From Calothrix sp. NIES-2100 (GTDB taxonomy: Bacteria > Cyanobacteriota > Cyanobacteriia > Cyanobacteriales > Nostocaceae), in NCBI RefSeq assembly GCF_002368195.1, contig NZ_AP018178.1:1620238-1684237 (forward strand): 64,000 nt of DNA. Reading direction: 5' to 3'. How positions within the stretch are numbered: position 1 is the first letter of the stretch; each line of letters starts with the position of its first letter. Below are positions 54,227-63,160 of this stretch, one piece after another. The position numbers were made by a program, and so were the translations under genes. The notes under the pieces were generated by a model. That model saw nothing but the letters and a program-made list of their open reading frames with translations. It was not told the origin of the DNA and ran no database searches.

Positions 54227-55054
54227 ATGACCCAGCTAAATAAAGCTGTTGTACTGATCACTGGTGCATCTGGCGGGTTCGGACAGGAACTAACCCGACA
54301 ATTATTAATGGCTGGTAGCCGACTGATTTTAACTGATTTAGATGAAGCTGTTCTGCGCCAACGAGTTGCAGCAATTCAAAACGTAGTTTCAACTGGAGAG
54401 GTTCTTGCCTACCTAGCTGTTGATCTTGCTACTCGTGAGGGATGTGAAATCCTTTATAGTCAAGTTAAAAAACTCGATATACCCATCGATATATTAATTA
54501 ATAACGCTGGTATAGCATACTTTGGTCGTATGGATGAAGTTCCTAGCGAGAAATGGGAGCTACTCATGCAGATAAACCTACTAGCACCAATGCGGTTAAG
54601 TGCCCTATTTGTTGCTGATATGATTGCCCGCCAAAAAGGCCACATCGTCAATATTTCATCGCTAGCAGGCTGGTCAGCACAAGCTGGGATGGCTCATTAT
54701 GCATGTAGCAAATTCGGTTTGCGTGGCTTCAGTGAAGGACTTTTTAATGAAGTCAAAGACCATCAAGTAAAAGTTACAGCTGTTTATCCCTTTTTTAGTC
54801 GTACCCCAATTCTCCAATCACAAAGTTATGGAACTTTAAGTAAACTAATTGAGAATGGTTTTCCCGAAAGTTTAGCAACCGACCCAGCCAAAGTAATGCG
54901 CGCAACCATTCAAGGAATTGTTAACAATCAACTGCACGTATTTCCCGATCCAACTGCTAAAAGCGTCCATCTTCTGAAAAGATATTCTCCCTTGCTATTG
55001 GACTTGATTAGTAATGCATTTACCAGGAGGTTGAAAGTTGGTCAACGTAACTAA
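54227..55054 (+). CDS. Short-chain dehydrogenase/reductase
   Basis: The protein has 275 residues from the ATG at 54227, which follows GGAAGAGAG; a TTG further upstream would add five. It has TGASGGFGQ for the cofactor, NNAG, Ser in NISSLAG and YACSK as the active site. The C-terminal region (YSPLLLDLISNAFTRR) is hydrophobic. The next gene overlaps it by 17 bp, so they are one operon. The substrate is unknown. Confidence 0.92.
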   Translation: MTQLNKAVVLITGASGGFGQELTRQLLMAGSRLILTDLDEAVLRQRVAAIQNVVSTGEVLAYLAVDLATREGCEILYSQVKKLDIPIDILINNAGIAYFGRMDEVPSEKWELLMQINLLAPMRLSALFVADMIARQKGHIVNISSLAGWSAQAGMAHYACSKFGLRGFSEGLFNEVKDHQVKVTAVYPFFSRTPILQSQSYGTLSKLIENGFPESLATDPAKVMRATIQGIVNNQLHVFPDPTAKSVHLLKRYSPLLLDLISNAFTRRLKVGQRN

Positions 55055-56411
55055 TTCTAGTAAAAATCAAAAGATATTTGATACTACTGACAAACATCTG
55101 ATTATCGGGGCTGGGTTTGTCGGATTAGGTATGGCTCAAGTACTCAAATCTGCTGATATTCCCTACGATCAAGTTGATGCTAGTGACGATATTGGCGGTA
55201 ATTGGTATCACGGCGTTTACGAAACAGCACATATCATCTCGTCACGCAAAATTACCCAATTTTCCCATTTCCCCATGCCGGCTCATTATCCCGACTTCCC
55301 CAGCGCTCAGAATATGAGGAATTACTTAAACGCCTTCGCCAATCATTTTGACTTGCGTGAGCATATCGAACTTAACCGTACAATTAGTTACGTGCGACCA
55401 GTCGAAAATAATCTCTGGGAAGTGTCCTTTGCTCATGGAGAACAGCGAATTTATAAAGGAGTGTTGATTTGTAATGGTCATCACTGGTGCAAGCGGTTTC
55501 CGCAATTTCAGGGAGAATTCAACGGAGAAATTATCCATTCTAAAGATTACAAACACCCAAATCAACTTACTGGGAAAAGGGTTTTGGTAATCGGTGGCGG
55601 AAACTCAGCTTGCGATGTTGCAGCAGAAGCAGCCCGCGTCGGCGCTAAATCTGTTCTGAGTATGCGTGAATCAGTATGGTTTATTCCCAAATCATTTGCA
55701 GGAGTTCCCGTAGCCGATTTGATTAAATGGTGGATGCCAGAATGGTTGCAACGGCTGATGGCTTACGGGATCATCCGCCTGACTTTCGGCAACCATAAAA
55801 ATTATGGTCTATCTCAACCCAAGCATAGAGTTTTTGCCAAGCACCCAACTCTGAATAACGAGGTTCCCTATTATATCAAACACGGAAGAATCACCCCCAA
55901 GCCAGGTGTGCGTCGTTTGGATGGTTGCGAAGTGGAATTTGTTGATGGTAGCCGAGAAGCATTTGACTTAATAATTTGCGCCACTGGCTACTACGTCGCC
56001 TATCCGTTTCTACCTGAAGAACTTCAGCGCGTTGAAGGCGCAGCAGTTCAATGTTATGGCGGCTCGTTTTTCGCCGATTACAAAGGACTGTATTTTATTG
56101 GTTGGGGCCAAGCAAGAGGCGGGGTAGGATCGCTGATTTCAGCTTACAATTCACTTTTCCTCCGGTTTCTCAAACTCCAGGATGAAATAAATGTGCCTAT
56201 CGGTCTGGTTCTCAAAGAAATGGGACAACAATTACCAAAAACTCACCTTGCCGATCCGCAGCAAATTTTTAGGCAAGTAAAGATTGTTAATTTATTCTTT
56301 AACTGGATTGCTAAAAAAGCACATCAAGTTGATAGCAAATATCCTAATTTTCGTAATAACCCACTTCCATCTGCACAAAGTATCGAGAAAACTCAGTCAT
56401 TAGCAAGTTAA
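55038..56411 (+). CDS. Flavin-containing monooxygenase
   Basis: The 457-residue enzyme uses FAD and NADPH to oxidise an acceptor. The FAD motif is IIGAGFVGLG (about residues 22-31), the family fingerprint FNGEIIHSKDY is near 157, and the NADPH motif VIGGGNSACD near 185. TTG is the start, 7 nt after AGGAGG, inside the end of the previous gene. Together with the upstream SDR (and perhaps the one before) it could process a lipid or ketone substrate. Baeyer-Villiger or N-hydroxylation cannot be separated from sequence. Confidence 0.92.
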   Translation: MVNVTNSSKNQKIFDTTDKHLIIGAGFVGLGMAQVLKSADIPYDQVDASDDIGGNWYHGVYETAHIISSRKITQFSHFPMPAHYPDFPSAQNMRNYLNAFANHFDLREHIELNRTISYVRPVENNLWEVSFAHGEQRIYKGVLICNGHHWCKRFPQFQGEFNGEIIHSKDYKHPNQLTGKRVLVIGGGNSACDVAAEAARVGAKSVLSMRESVWFIPKSFAGVPVADLIKWWMPEWLQRLMAYGIIRLTFGNHKNYGLSQPKHRVFAKHPTLNNEVPYYIKHGRITPKPGVRRLDGCEVEFVDGSREAFDLIICATGYYVAYPFLPEELQRVEGAAVQCYGGSFFADYKGLYFIGWGQARGGVGSLISAYNSLFLRFLKLQDEINVPIGLVLKEMGQQLPKTHLADPQQIFRQVKIVNLFFNWIAKKAHQVDSKYPNFRNNPLPSAQSIEKTQSLAS

Positions 56412-56674
56412 CAATTGAAAAATTTGTATTTGCACCAAATCAAATAAGTACAGGACTTACGCAACTGGCAGAGGCGATCGCTAAATTTTAGTATATGTGT
56501 ATTGGCAGGACTGACGCAACTAGTCAAGGGCGATCGCTAGCTCCTACACACAGTTCTATTGTGATAGGGGGTTTACCCGATTCCTGGCTGTAATTTTGCA
56601 GGATACACAATCGTACCCAGAAGATATTTTTGTGCCGAATGCGGAGATTTGGATGTGTTGGAGGAGTTACTAGG

Positions 56675-57571
56675 ATGATTGACCATGACAGGCTTTTCAA
56701 AGAATTAATATCTACATTCTTTGTTGAATTTCTCGATTTATTCCTGCCTCAAGTAGCTAGCCAAATAGACCGCGATTCCATCCAGTTTTTACCCCAAGAT
56801 GTATTTACTGATGTCACATCTGGAGAAAAGAAAGAAATTGATTTGCTGGCACAATGCCGCTTCGAGCAGAAAGAGACTTATTTTCTAATTCACGTTGAAA
56901 ATCAGTCTTATACTGAGTCGGAATTCGCCAAGCGGATGTTTAAGTATTTTGCCCGCTTGCATGAAAAATATAATTTACCAATTTATCCAGTTGTGATTTT
57001 CTCCTTCGACGAACCAAAACGCGCTGAACCTCAAAATTACCGTGTCACGTTTCCCGATTTAAAAGTGCTGGAATTTCAATTTGCAGCGATTCAATTAAAT
57101 CGCCTAAGTTGGCGAGATTTTCTAGCGCAACACAATCCAGTCGCAGCGGCATTGATGGCGAAGATGAATATTGCTGTATCAGAACGTCCGCAGGTCAAGG
57201 CAGAATGTTTGCGGTTGCTAACTAAGTTAAGGTTAGATCCAGCGCGGATGCAATTAATTTCTGGATTTGTAGATGTGTACTTGGAACTGAATGCAGCAGA
57301 AGAAGAAGTCTTTCAATCTGTAGTCGATACAATGGGATTAACTGAGCAGGAGGTATATATGGAGATTGTCACCAGTTGGGAACGGAAAGCAATACAGGTA
57401 GAACGACGGGCAACTATTACTAAAATTTTGAAGCTGCGTTTTGGGGATATTGATGCTTCATTAGAAAGCATTATTCCCGCTTTATTACAATTGTCACCCG
57501 ATGAATATATGGATTCACTCTTGCAAGCTGACCGTGAAGAGTTATTATCGTGCTTTCAAAGGGAATCGTAA
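56675..57571 (+). CDS. Rpn-family PD-(D/E)XK nuclease / putative transposase protein
   Basis: The 298-residue protein (from the ATG at 56675, after GGAGGAG) starts with DHDRLFKELISTFFVEFLDLF, the usual beginning of the Rpn/YhgA-like family. The nuclease core is visible as EIDLLAQC and YFLIHVENQSY. The C-terminal 60 residues (LKLRFGDIDASLESIIPALLQLS) resemble DUF4351. Such proteins are multi-copy in cyanobacteria and linked to DNA recombination in E. coli. The upstream start adds 15 unrelated residues. Confidence 0.88.
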   Translation: MIDHDRLFKELISTFFVEFLDLFLPQVASQIDRDSIQFLPQDVFTDVTSGEKKEIDLLAQCRFEQKETYFLIHVENQSYTESEFAKRMFKYFARLHEKYNLPIYPVVIFSFDEPKRAEPQNYRVTFPDLKVLEFQFAAIQLNRLSWRDFLAQHNPVAAALMAKMNIAVSERPQVKAECLRLLTKLRLDPARMQLISGFVDVYLELNAAEEEVFQSVVDTMGLTEQEVYMEIVTSWERKAIQVERRATITKILKLRFGDIDASLESIIPALLQLSPDEYMDSLLQADREELLSCFQRES

Positions 57572-57638
57572 TTTGATAAAAGTGGATGTGCTTGACATTT
57601 TACGTTTAATTATGCTCACCTACTGATTCAAAATTATT

Positions 57639-58673
57639 ATGGTTCAAGAGCAACAAACTACTAAAATTGCAGGTATCTATGAAGTTTGTATTGGTGTTCC
57701 CGAACCAATTTCTGCAATTCAATATTGGGAAATATTTGGTTACCGCATTGGTCAAATAGGGGAATTAACCGCAGATGTAGCCAAGCAATTATATGGTGTA
57801 AATTCATCTTTACGCTCAATTCGCCTGTATCACCAAGATGCCGATCATGGATTAATTCGGTTAATGGTTTGGCAAAATCCCACAAATCAGGGATTAGGAA
57901 CAGCTTCAATGAAAATCAAAGGAAATCGTTGGGCAACTGCTTTAACATCTGATGCATTAACTATTTTAAATCATGCCGAACAAGCAAAAGCCGCTGGTTC
58001 GGATATTCGTTACACCAACCCTTATTGGGAAATTATATACAACAAAGAAAGAAAAAGCCGCCCCTTTATAGATCCAGCGGTTGGGGTGCGAGAAATGTTG
58101 TTATTGCAACCATTATCAAGACAAGTTTTCTTCCAAAGATTTGGCTATACAATGCCACATTATGGGCAAATTAACCAAAATGCAGCATTTAAGACTAGCC
58201 AGTTTACTCACATGGGGTTAATTGTCCAGGATGACAGCAAAGAAATTCTGAACTTTTACGAAGATGTTTTAGGTCTGCTGCGTGTACGTGATGATGTCGA
58301 AACTAGCTATGAATCTTCACTAGCAGGACGAGATTTGTTTGATCTCAACCCTGGTGAAAAGTTTATTGTTACCGCCTTTGATGACCCACGTTCCTCTGTG
58401 TATGATTTCATGAATGCACGCAGTGGTAGACTTTACATTGTTCGTTTCCCAGAAACCATAAATTTAGAGTCGCGGTTTGAAGCAGCACAACCCGGTAGCT
58501 TAGGGATGTCGTTATATACCTACCGCGTACAAGGAATTGAGACATATTGCGATCGCATTCAAAACAGTTCAGCCCAAAATGTCACCAACATAGTCAGTAA
58601 CGAATTTGGCGAGATGAGTTTTTCCTTCCTTTCACCCGATGGCTATTTCTGGAATTTAGTAGAAAACTGTTGA
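57639..58673 (+). CDS. VOC (glyoxalase/dioxygenase) family protein
   Basis: The 344-residue protein has two VOC-type halves. The first is at about 10-130 (VCIGVPEPISAIQYWEIFGY) and the second at about 185-343 (FTHMGLIVQDDSKEILNFYEDVLGLLRVRD). Metal ligands and substrate cannot be assigned. A heptamer array follows it and leads to the YdcF-like gene. Confidence 0.85.
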   Translation: MVQEQQTTKIAGIYEVCIGVPEPISAIQYWEIFGYRIGQIGELTADVAKQLYGVNSSLRSIRLYHQDADHGLIRLMVWQNPTNQGLGTASMKIKGNRWATALTSDALTILNHAEQAKAAGSDIRYTNPYWEIIYNKERKSRPFIDPAVGVREMLLLQPLSRQVFFQRFGYTMPHYGQINQNAAFKTSQFTHMGLIVQDDSKEILNFYEDVLGLLRVRDDVETSYESSLAGRDLFDLNPGEKFIVTAFDDPRSSVYDFMNARSGRLYIVRFPETINLESRFEAAQPGSLGMSLYTYRVQGIETYCDRIQNSSAQNVTNIVSNEFGEMSFSFLSPDGYFWNLVENC

Positions 58674-58711
58674 AGGTTGACAACTGACAACTGACAACTG
58701 ACCATTGACAA
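58674..58711. repeat. Heptamer array before the YdcF-like start
   Basis: Four to five units of the ACAACTG type run into ACCATTGACAAATGAC, in which the ATG of the next gene lies. Confidence 0.85.
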
Positions 58712-59311
58712 ATGACTAAATCCAAAAAACGATGGCTGATGCTAATTTTACTAGCTTTCATATCTGCCCTATTGCTAGCGATCGCATCTACAGCCATCAG
58801 TATTTATTTGTACGGTAATAAAGTTGATACTACTAAAGCAGATGCAGCAATTGTTTTAGGTGCAGCCGTTTGGGGTGATGAACCATCTCCAGTTTTTCGA
58901 GAAAGAATTAATCATGCTATTAACTTGTATAAAAATCAGCATGTTAATCAGATAATTTTTACTGGCGGAGTTGGTGAACCTAATGAAGCTGCGGAAGCGA
59001 TAATTGGCAAAAATTATGCTTTAGCACGACAAGTAAAATTAAATGATATTCTCACTGAAACCGAATCACGAACAACTTACCAAAATCTCAAAAATGCCCG
59101 TGCAGTAGTAGCCACTTACAAATTAAATAAATTTCTCATTGTCAGCGATCCATTGCATCTTAAACGAGCCGTACTGATGGCAAGAAATTTAGGCATGGAT
59201 GCATATCCATCACCCACACCTACCACTCGCTATAGTAGTTTCCGCAGTCAGATGGATTTTCTGATACGAGAAACTTTTTTTTACTTTGTCTACCTCGTGT
59301 TTAAAATTTAA
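58712..59311 (+). CDS. YdcF/SanA-like membrane protein (DUF218)
   Basis: The 199-residue protein has one N-terminal membrane segment (about 7-30) and a DUF218 domain. Typical features are AAIVLGAAVWGDEPSPVFRERINHAINLY, FTGGVGE, ESRTTYQN and LIVSDPLHLKRA. These proteins act at the cell envelope; SanA affects vancomycin sensitivity in E. coli. No ribosome binding site is seen, and the ATG is inside the heptamer array. Confidence 0.9.
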   Translation: MTKSKKRWLMLILLAFISALLLAIASTAISIYLYGNKVDTTKADAAIVLGAAVWGDEPSPVFRERINHAINLYKNQHVNQIIFTGGVGEPNEAAEAIIGKNYALARQVKLNDILTETESRTTYQNLKNARAVVATYKLNKFLIVSDPLHLKRAVLMARNLGMDAYPSPTPTTRYSSFRSQMDFLIRETFFYFVYLVFKI

Positions 59312-59429
59312 CTATTAACTTAATTTTGCCAATTTTCCCGGAAAATAATTCTGTCAAATTGTCAGCAACCTCAACCGGAAGATAGGGCGGAAGGTTGGAA
59401 ATAACTATTAAAAGATCCGACCAAAAATT

Positions 59430-59966
59430 ATGTTGATGAGAATTTGGGCTGTTACTGTTTTACTAACTTATTCTTGGTTAATGCCTGAGGTCATAGCTGC
59501 TGAACCAATCACAATTGTAGCAGCTTCTCCACAAAGCGATGCTCAACCAATTATTGTCAATAAAGCTGAATTTGGCGTACAAAGAATTGATTCCCAAGGT
59601 AAAACAACCTTTATCCCTACCTTTAGAGTGCCACTTCAAGAAGGAAATAAATACGGCTGGCAAATTCAACTCAAAAACTACAAAGGTGCAGTCACATGGA
59701 GAGAAGTTCTTAGATTACCAAAACGTCCAGAAACCTGGAGTGTAGATACTGGAGAAGATCTCATCATCTCTCCAGATGGTAAACAAGCAGTAACGAAGCG
59801 CACACAAAATACTACTGATGGTGTGATTAAGAATTTTTGGACGATCGCACCAGGCGACCCTGATGGTAAGCATAAGATCCAGGTGTATATTGATGACCGC
59901 TTAATTGCTGCTTTTGAGTTTGAAATTGTGCCGTTAAAACAGCCGAAACCAACAGGTAGAATTTAG
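59430..59966 (+). CDS. Exported hypothetical protein
   Basis: The 178-residue protein has a signal peptide (residues 1 to about 24, ending VIAAEP). The rest is strand-rich and not recognised; KYGWQIQLKNYKGAVTWREVL and NFWTIAPGDPDGKHKIQVYI recall proteins that accompany exported beta-sandwich folds. It lies 118 bp after the YdcF-like gene and may be transcribed with it. A hairpin follows. Confidence 0.7.
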   Translation: MLMRIWAVTVLLTYSWLMPEVIAAEPITIVAASPQSDAQPIIVNKAEFGVQRIDSQGKTTFIPTFRVPLQEGNKYGWQIQLKNYKGAVTWREVLRLPKRPETWSVDTGEDLIISPDGKQAVTKRTQNTTDGVIKNFWTIAPGDPDGKHKIQVYIDDRLIAAFEFEIVPLKQPKPTGRI

Positions 59967-59981
59967 CAGCGATCGCTTTCG

Positions 59982-60000
59982 GGGTGGGATCTCCCCACCC
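59982..60000. terminator. Bidirectional hairpin between convergent genes
   Basis: GGGTGGG (59982-59988) and CCCACCC (59994-60000) form a 7-bp stem between two convergent genes. There is no long T-run. Confidence 0.6.
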
Positions 60001-60007
60001 TTGATGA

Positions 60008-60394
60008 CTAAACCTCAACTTTATAATCCAGTTCGTGTTCATCCCCCGGTAAACCGCGAAAACCCCAATTATGCTTGGGGTTCTCGAAAATTGTAATTTC
60101 TAAATCTTGCCCAGTAATACCTACCGAAAGCGATCGCTCAAACAACAGCCGCATCAATTGTTTTTTCGCTGCTACACTCCGCCCTTCAATCATACTGAAC
60201 TCGATGATGGTATAACGGTCAGTGCGCCCAGATGGGTAGTAAAAGTCTGATTTATCCAGTGGAAAAAAGCGATGTGCCCGCTTATTTGCAGGATAATGTA
60301 ATGCTTCCATTACACAACTATGAATAACATCTGAAAGTTGCTGCTTGATAGGATTTAAATAATCCTTGATGCCGTAAATTTTCACTTGAACCAT
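60008..60394 (-). CDS. Tautomerase-superfamily protein lacking Pro1
   Basis: The 128-residue protein resembles a tautomerase-like family (Tautomerase_3 type). Recognisable segments are RFFPLDKSDFYYPSGRTDRYTIIEFSM, EGRSVAAKKQLMRLLFE and the C-terminal LPGDEHELDYKVEV. The catalytic N-terminal proline of this superfamily is absent: the protein starts MVQVKIYG. Activity is therefore doubtful. It is convergent with the exported protein gene. Confidence 0.8.
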   Translation of the reverse strand: MVQVKIYGIKDYLNPIKQQLSDVIHSCVMEALHYPANKRAHRFFPLDKSDFYYPSGRTDRYTIIEFSMIEGRSVAAKKQLMRLLFERSLSVGITGQDLEITIFENPKHNWGFRGLPGDEHELDYKVEV

Positions 60395-60613
60395 AAATTA
60401 ATCCTCTTTTTGAGCAAAAATACTTCTTTAGATAGTGTCTGTAACAATAGAAATATGAAGCTACGTGAGCATAAAAATTACTGTTCAGACTACTAAAATT
60501 GATATTTATACTCTGTTCAATAGAGCCATCAACAATATAATTGAGATTCGTCTTCATTAGTCCCAAACTAAGCAGTATCTTAAAAATAGAGAGTTGATAC
60601 TGTTTGAGCAGCA

Positions 60614-60916
60614 ATGGTAACTTTAAGCGAATTTCAGCAGTTAATCGAAAAACAGCATTTATGCCCTGAAACTCTGCCAAAAGCTCTACAAGCACTGTTT
60701 TATGACAAAAAAGGTAATTGGGACAAAGCCCATGAAATAGTGCAAAATGCCAGCGATGCTGACAGCGCTTGGGTGCATGGCTATTTGCACCGCAAAGAAG
60801 GGGATTTGAGCAATGCTCATTACTGGTATCGCCGCAGCAATCAGCCAGAGTTCTCCGGAGGACTCAACCAGGAATGGGAAGAAATTACTTCTTGTTTACT
60901 GAAAAAGGTGAAATAA
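60614..60916 (+). CDS. Small conserved hypothetical protein
   Basis: The 100-residue protein has KALFYDKKGNWDKAHE-like sequence and AWVHGYLHRKEGDLSNAHYWYRRS, a pattern like a single TPR pair. Similar short proteins are widespread but without assigned role. The pentapeptide-repeat gene begins 2 bp after its stop, so the two are translated from one mRNA. Confidence 0.82.
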   Translation: MVTLSEFQQLIEKQHLCPETLPKALQALFYDKKGNWDKAHEIVQNASDADSAWVHGYLHRKEGDLSNAHYWYRRSNQPEFSGGLNQEWEEITSCLLKKVK

Positions 60917-60918
60917 GC

Positions 60919-61287
60919 ATGGACGCAGCAGAATTGATCCGCCGTTATGCTGGAGGAGAGAGATATTTTCCGGCAGCAAACTTAACTAAAGTCAAGTTAA
61001 TTGCAGCCAATTTACCAGGAATCAATTTATGGGGAGCAGACTTAAGTAAAGCTAACTTAGCTAAAGCTAAACTATGGGGTTCAGATTTAAGTAGAGCGAA
61101 CCTTGCACAAGCCAACTTAACTAGAGCAAATTTAAGTGGTGTCAAGCTGAATGAAGCAAATCTCCGGGGAGCCAAGCTGAACTTTGCCAAGTTGTATGGA
61201 GCCGATTTAACTGGTGCTTACTATGATGAAAGTACCAGATTTTCTTTCGGTTTTGACCCAGTTAGTCGAAATATGCGCAAGTTTTAA
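60919..61287 (+). CDS. Pentapeptide-repeat protein
   Basis: The 122-residue protein (ATG at 60919) consists of about 15 pentapeptide repeats of A(D/N)LxX type, such as WGADLSKANLAKAKL, which form a right-handed quadrilateral helix. The N-terminal RYAGGERYFPAANL is the common lead-in. The function is unknown. Its start codon is 3 bp after the stop of the gene before. Confidence 0.9.
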   Translation: MDAAELIRRYAGGERYFPAANLTKVKLIAANLPGINLWGADLSKANLAKAKLWGSDLSRANLAQANLTRANLSGVKLNEANLRGAKLNFAKLYGADLTGAYYDESTRFSFGFDPVSRNMRKF

Positions 61288-61520
61288 AATACTGCGTAAT
61301 TCAAGGCGGAGAAATTACAAATGGCATGGGGCTAGGGATGAGGGGCTAGGGATGAGAGAGATGAGGGGGCAGGGGAGACAAATAACTTTTGACTTTTGCC
61401 CAATGCCCAATGACGCCACTTGCTACCCTGCGGGAAGCCGCTCCGCGTCTACAAGCCGGGAAACCCGTCCAACGCAGTGGCTCCCCAATGCCCAACCTGT
61501 TGTATTTGGTACATTAAGCA

Positions 61521-62483
61521 ATGAAAGGAAGAAAAACACGGCGGAATTTCTTGCTTACCAGTGTTGCTGTAGCTAGCAGCATTATCGGCGCGGATACGTT
61601 AACAAATAATACTTCTGGAACAGCATCAGCAACAATTCCAGAACGAGTTTTAGGACGCACAGGAGTAAAAGTCCCGATTTTGGGTTTGGGAGGTGCAGGG
61701 ACAAATACGCCACTAGATAAACCAGATAAAGAACGTGAAGCTGTGGCGATTATTGAAAGAGCGATCGCACTTGGTATTCGTTACTTTGATACTGCTAGCA
61801 GTTATGGAGCAAGTGAACTTCATTTCGGCAAAGTACTCCCACCCCATCGTAGCCAGATTTTCTTAGCAAGTAAAACAGCTAAAAGAGATAGAGATGGCGC
61901 ATGGCGAGAACTCGAAAGTTCACTAAACCGTCTCAATACAGATCATCTAGATCTATGGCAATTGCATCACGTTTCTTTTCCAGAAGAAATTGACACTATA
62001 TTTAGTGCATCTGGTGCAATCAAAGCTTTAGAAGAAGCGATGCAGCAAAAAATTGTGCGGTTTGCTGGAATTACCGGACACCACGATACACAAGTAATAG
62101 CTGAAGGAATACGTCGCTTTCCATTTCATACAACACTTATTCCCATCAATGCTGTAGAAAATCATCATACAGACTCATTTATTAAAGGAGTTTTACCATT
62201 AGCAAAGCAACAAAACTTAGGTGTAATTGCGATGAAAGTTCCTGCTTATGGAAAGTTATTACAAGCAGGTGCTTTGGATAATATACAGCAAGCTTTAGGT
62301 TATAGTTTGTCTCAATCTGGGGTTCATTGTTGCATAATTCCGGCTGATAGTGCGCAACAGTTAGAAGAGAATGTTCAAGCAGCAGTTTCCTATCAACTTC
62401 TAACTAATCAGCAATTAGCAGCAATTGAGCAGCGTACTGCCAATATCTGGCAAGAGAGTACATTTTATCGGGCTTGGAGCTAG
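61521..62483 (+). CDS. Aldo/keto reductase with Tat-type signal
   Basis: The 320-residue protein begins with KTRRNFLLTSVAVASSIIGA, which resembles a twin-arginine signal, so it may be exported. The reductase follows, with D90, Y95, K118 and H149/H150 (FDTASSYG, LASKTAK, WQLHH) as the expected active-site residues. The best family match is the AKR group using NADPH. The upstream spacer is repeat-filled, and no SD is seen. Physiological substrate unknown. Confidence 0.9.
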   Translation: MKGRKTRRNFLLTSVAVASSIIGADTLTNNTSGTASATIPERVLGRTGVKVPILGLGGAGTNTPLDKPDKEREAVAIIERAIALGIRYFDTASSYGASELHFGKVLPPHRSQIFLASKTAKRDRDGAWRELESSLNRLNTDHLDLWQLHHVSFPEEIDTIFSASGAIKALEEAMQQKIVRFAGITGHHDTQVIAEGIRRFPFHTTLIPINAVENHHTDSFIKGVLPLAKQQNLGVIAMKVPAYGKLLQAGALDNIQQALGYSLSQSGVHCCIIPADSAQQLEENVQAAVSYQLLTNQQLAAIEQRTANIWQESTFYRAWS

Positions 62484-62502
62484 AGGTGATTTATATAGTT
62501 AG

Positions 62503-63129
62503 ATGAATAAATTAATCAATGAAACACGAGTGATTCTAATTGGTGGCTCCTCTCATGTAGGTAAATCTACCCTTGGTCGATCTTTGGCGGCCAAGCTTGC
62601 TTGGAGTTACCGTTCTACAGACACACTCGCTCGGCATCCCGGACGTCCTTGGGTGAGTGCAAATGGAAAGGTTATTCCAAAGTACGTAGTAGAACATTAT
62701 AGATATCTTTCTGTAGAGGCTCTTTTTGTAGATGTATTGTCGCATTATGAGAAAAATGTGATGCCGCAAGTCGAGGCTATTGTTCATTCTCATGCGGCTG
62801 ATTTATCAAAGGAATCCCTGATACTTGAGGGATCTGCGTTATGGCCAGGATTTGTAGCGAATTTAGTTGGCGAAAATAATGTTAAAGCGCTTTGGCTTAC
62901 GGCTAGTGATCAACTCTTCCGAAACCGAATCAAGCGTGAAAGTAATTTTTATAATGTGTGTGAGGATGAACAATATCTAATTCAAAAGTTTCTTCACCGG
63001 ACTCTGTTCTACAATAAACTTATGAGGGAAGAGGTTGAGTGTCTTGGATTTATATGTATTGATGTAGAATCTGTGTCAATGGTAGACGAACTTTTAAACA
63101 AATGTATGGAATTGATGGATGTTTCGTAA
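62503..63129 (+). CDS. P-loop kinase-like protein
   Basis: The 208-residue protein has a Walker A motif GGSSHVGKST (residues 14-23) in VILIGGSSHVGKSTLGRSLAAKL, the layout of small-molecule kinases such as shikimate or 2-phosphoglycerate kinases. A later LILEGSALWPGF and KALWLTASDQLFRNRI fit the NMP-kinase fold. The substrate is not known. It follows the aldo/keto reductase by 19 bp. Confidence 0.8.
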   Translation: MNKLINETRVILIGGSSHVGKSTLGRSLAAKLAWSYRSTDTLARHPGRPWVSANGKVIPKYVVEHYRYLSVEALFVDVLSHYEKNVMPQVEAIVHSHAADLSKESLILEGSALWPGFVANLVGENNVKALWLTASDQLFRNRIKRESNFYNVCEDEQYLIQKFLHRTLFYNKLMREEVECLGFICIDVESVSMVDELLNKCMELMDVS

Positions 63130-63160
63130 ATAGGTGGTGTTAACGTTTTTAACTAACTAA

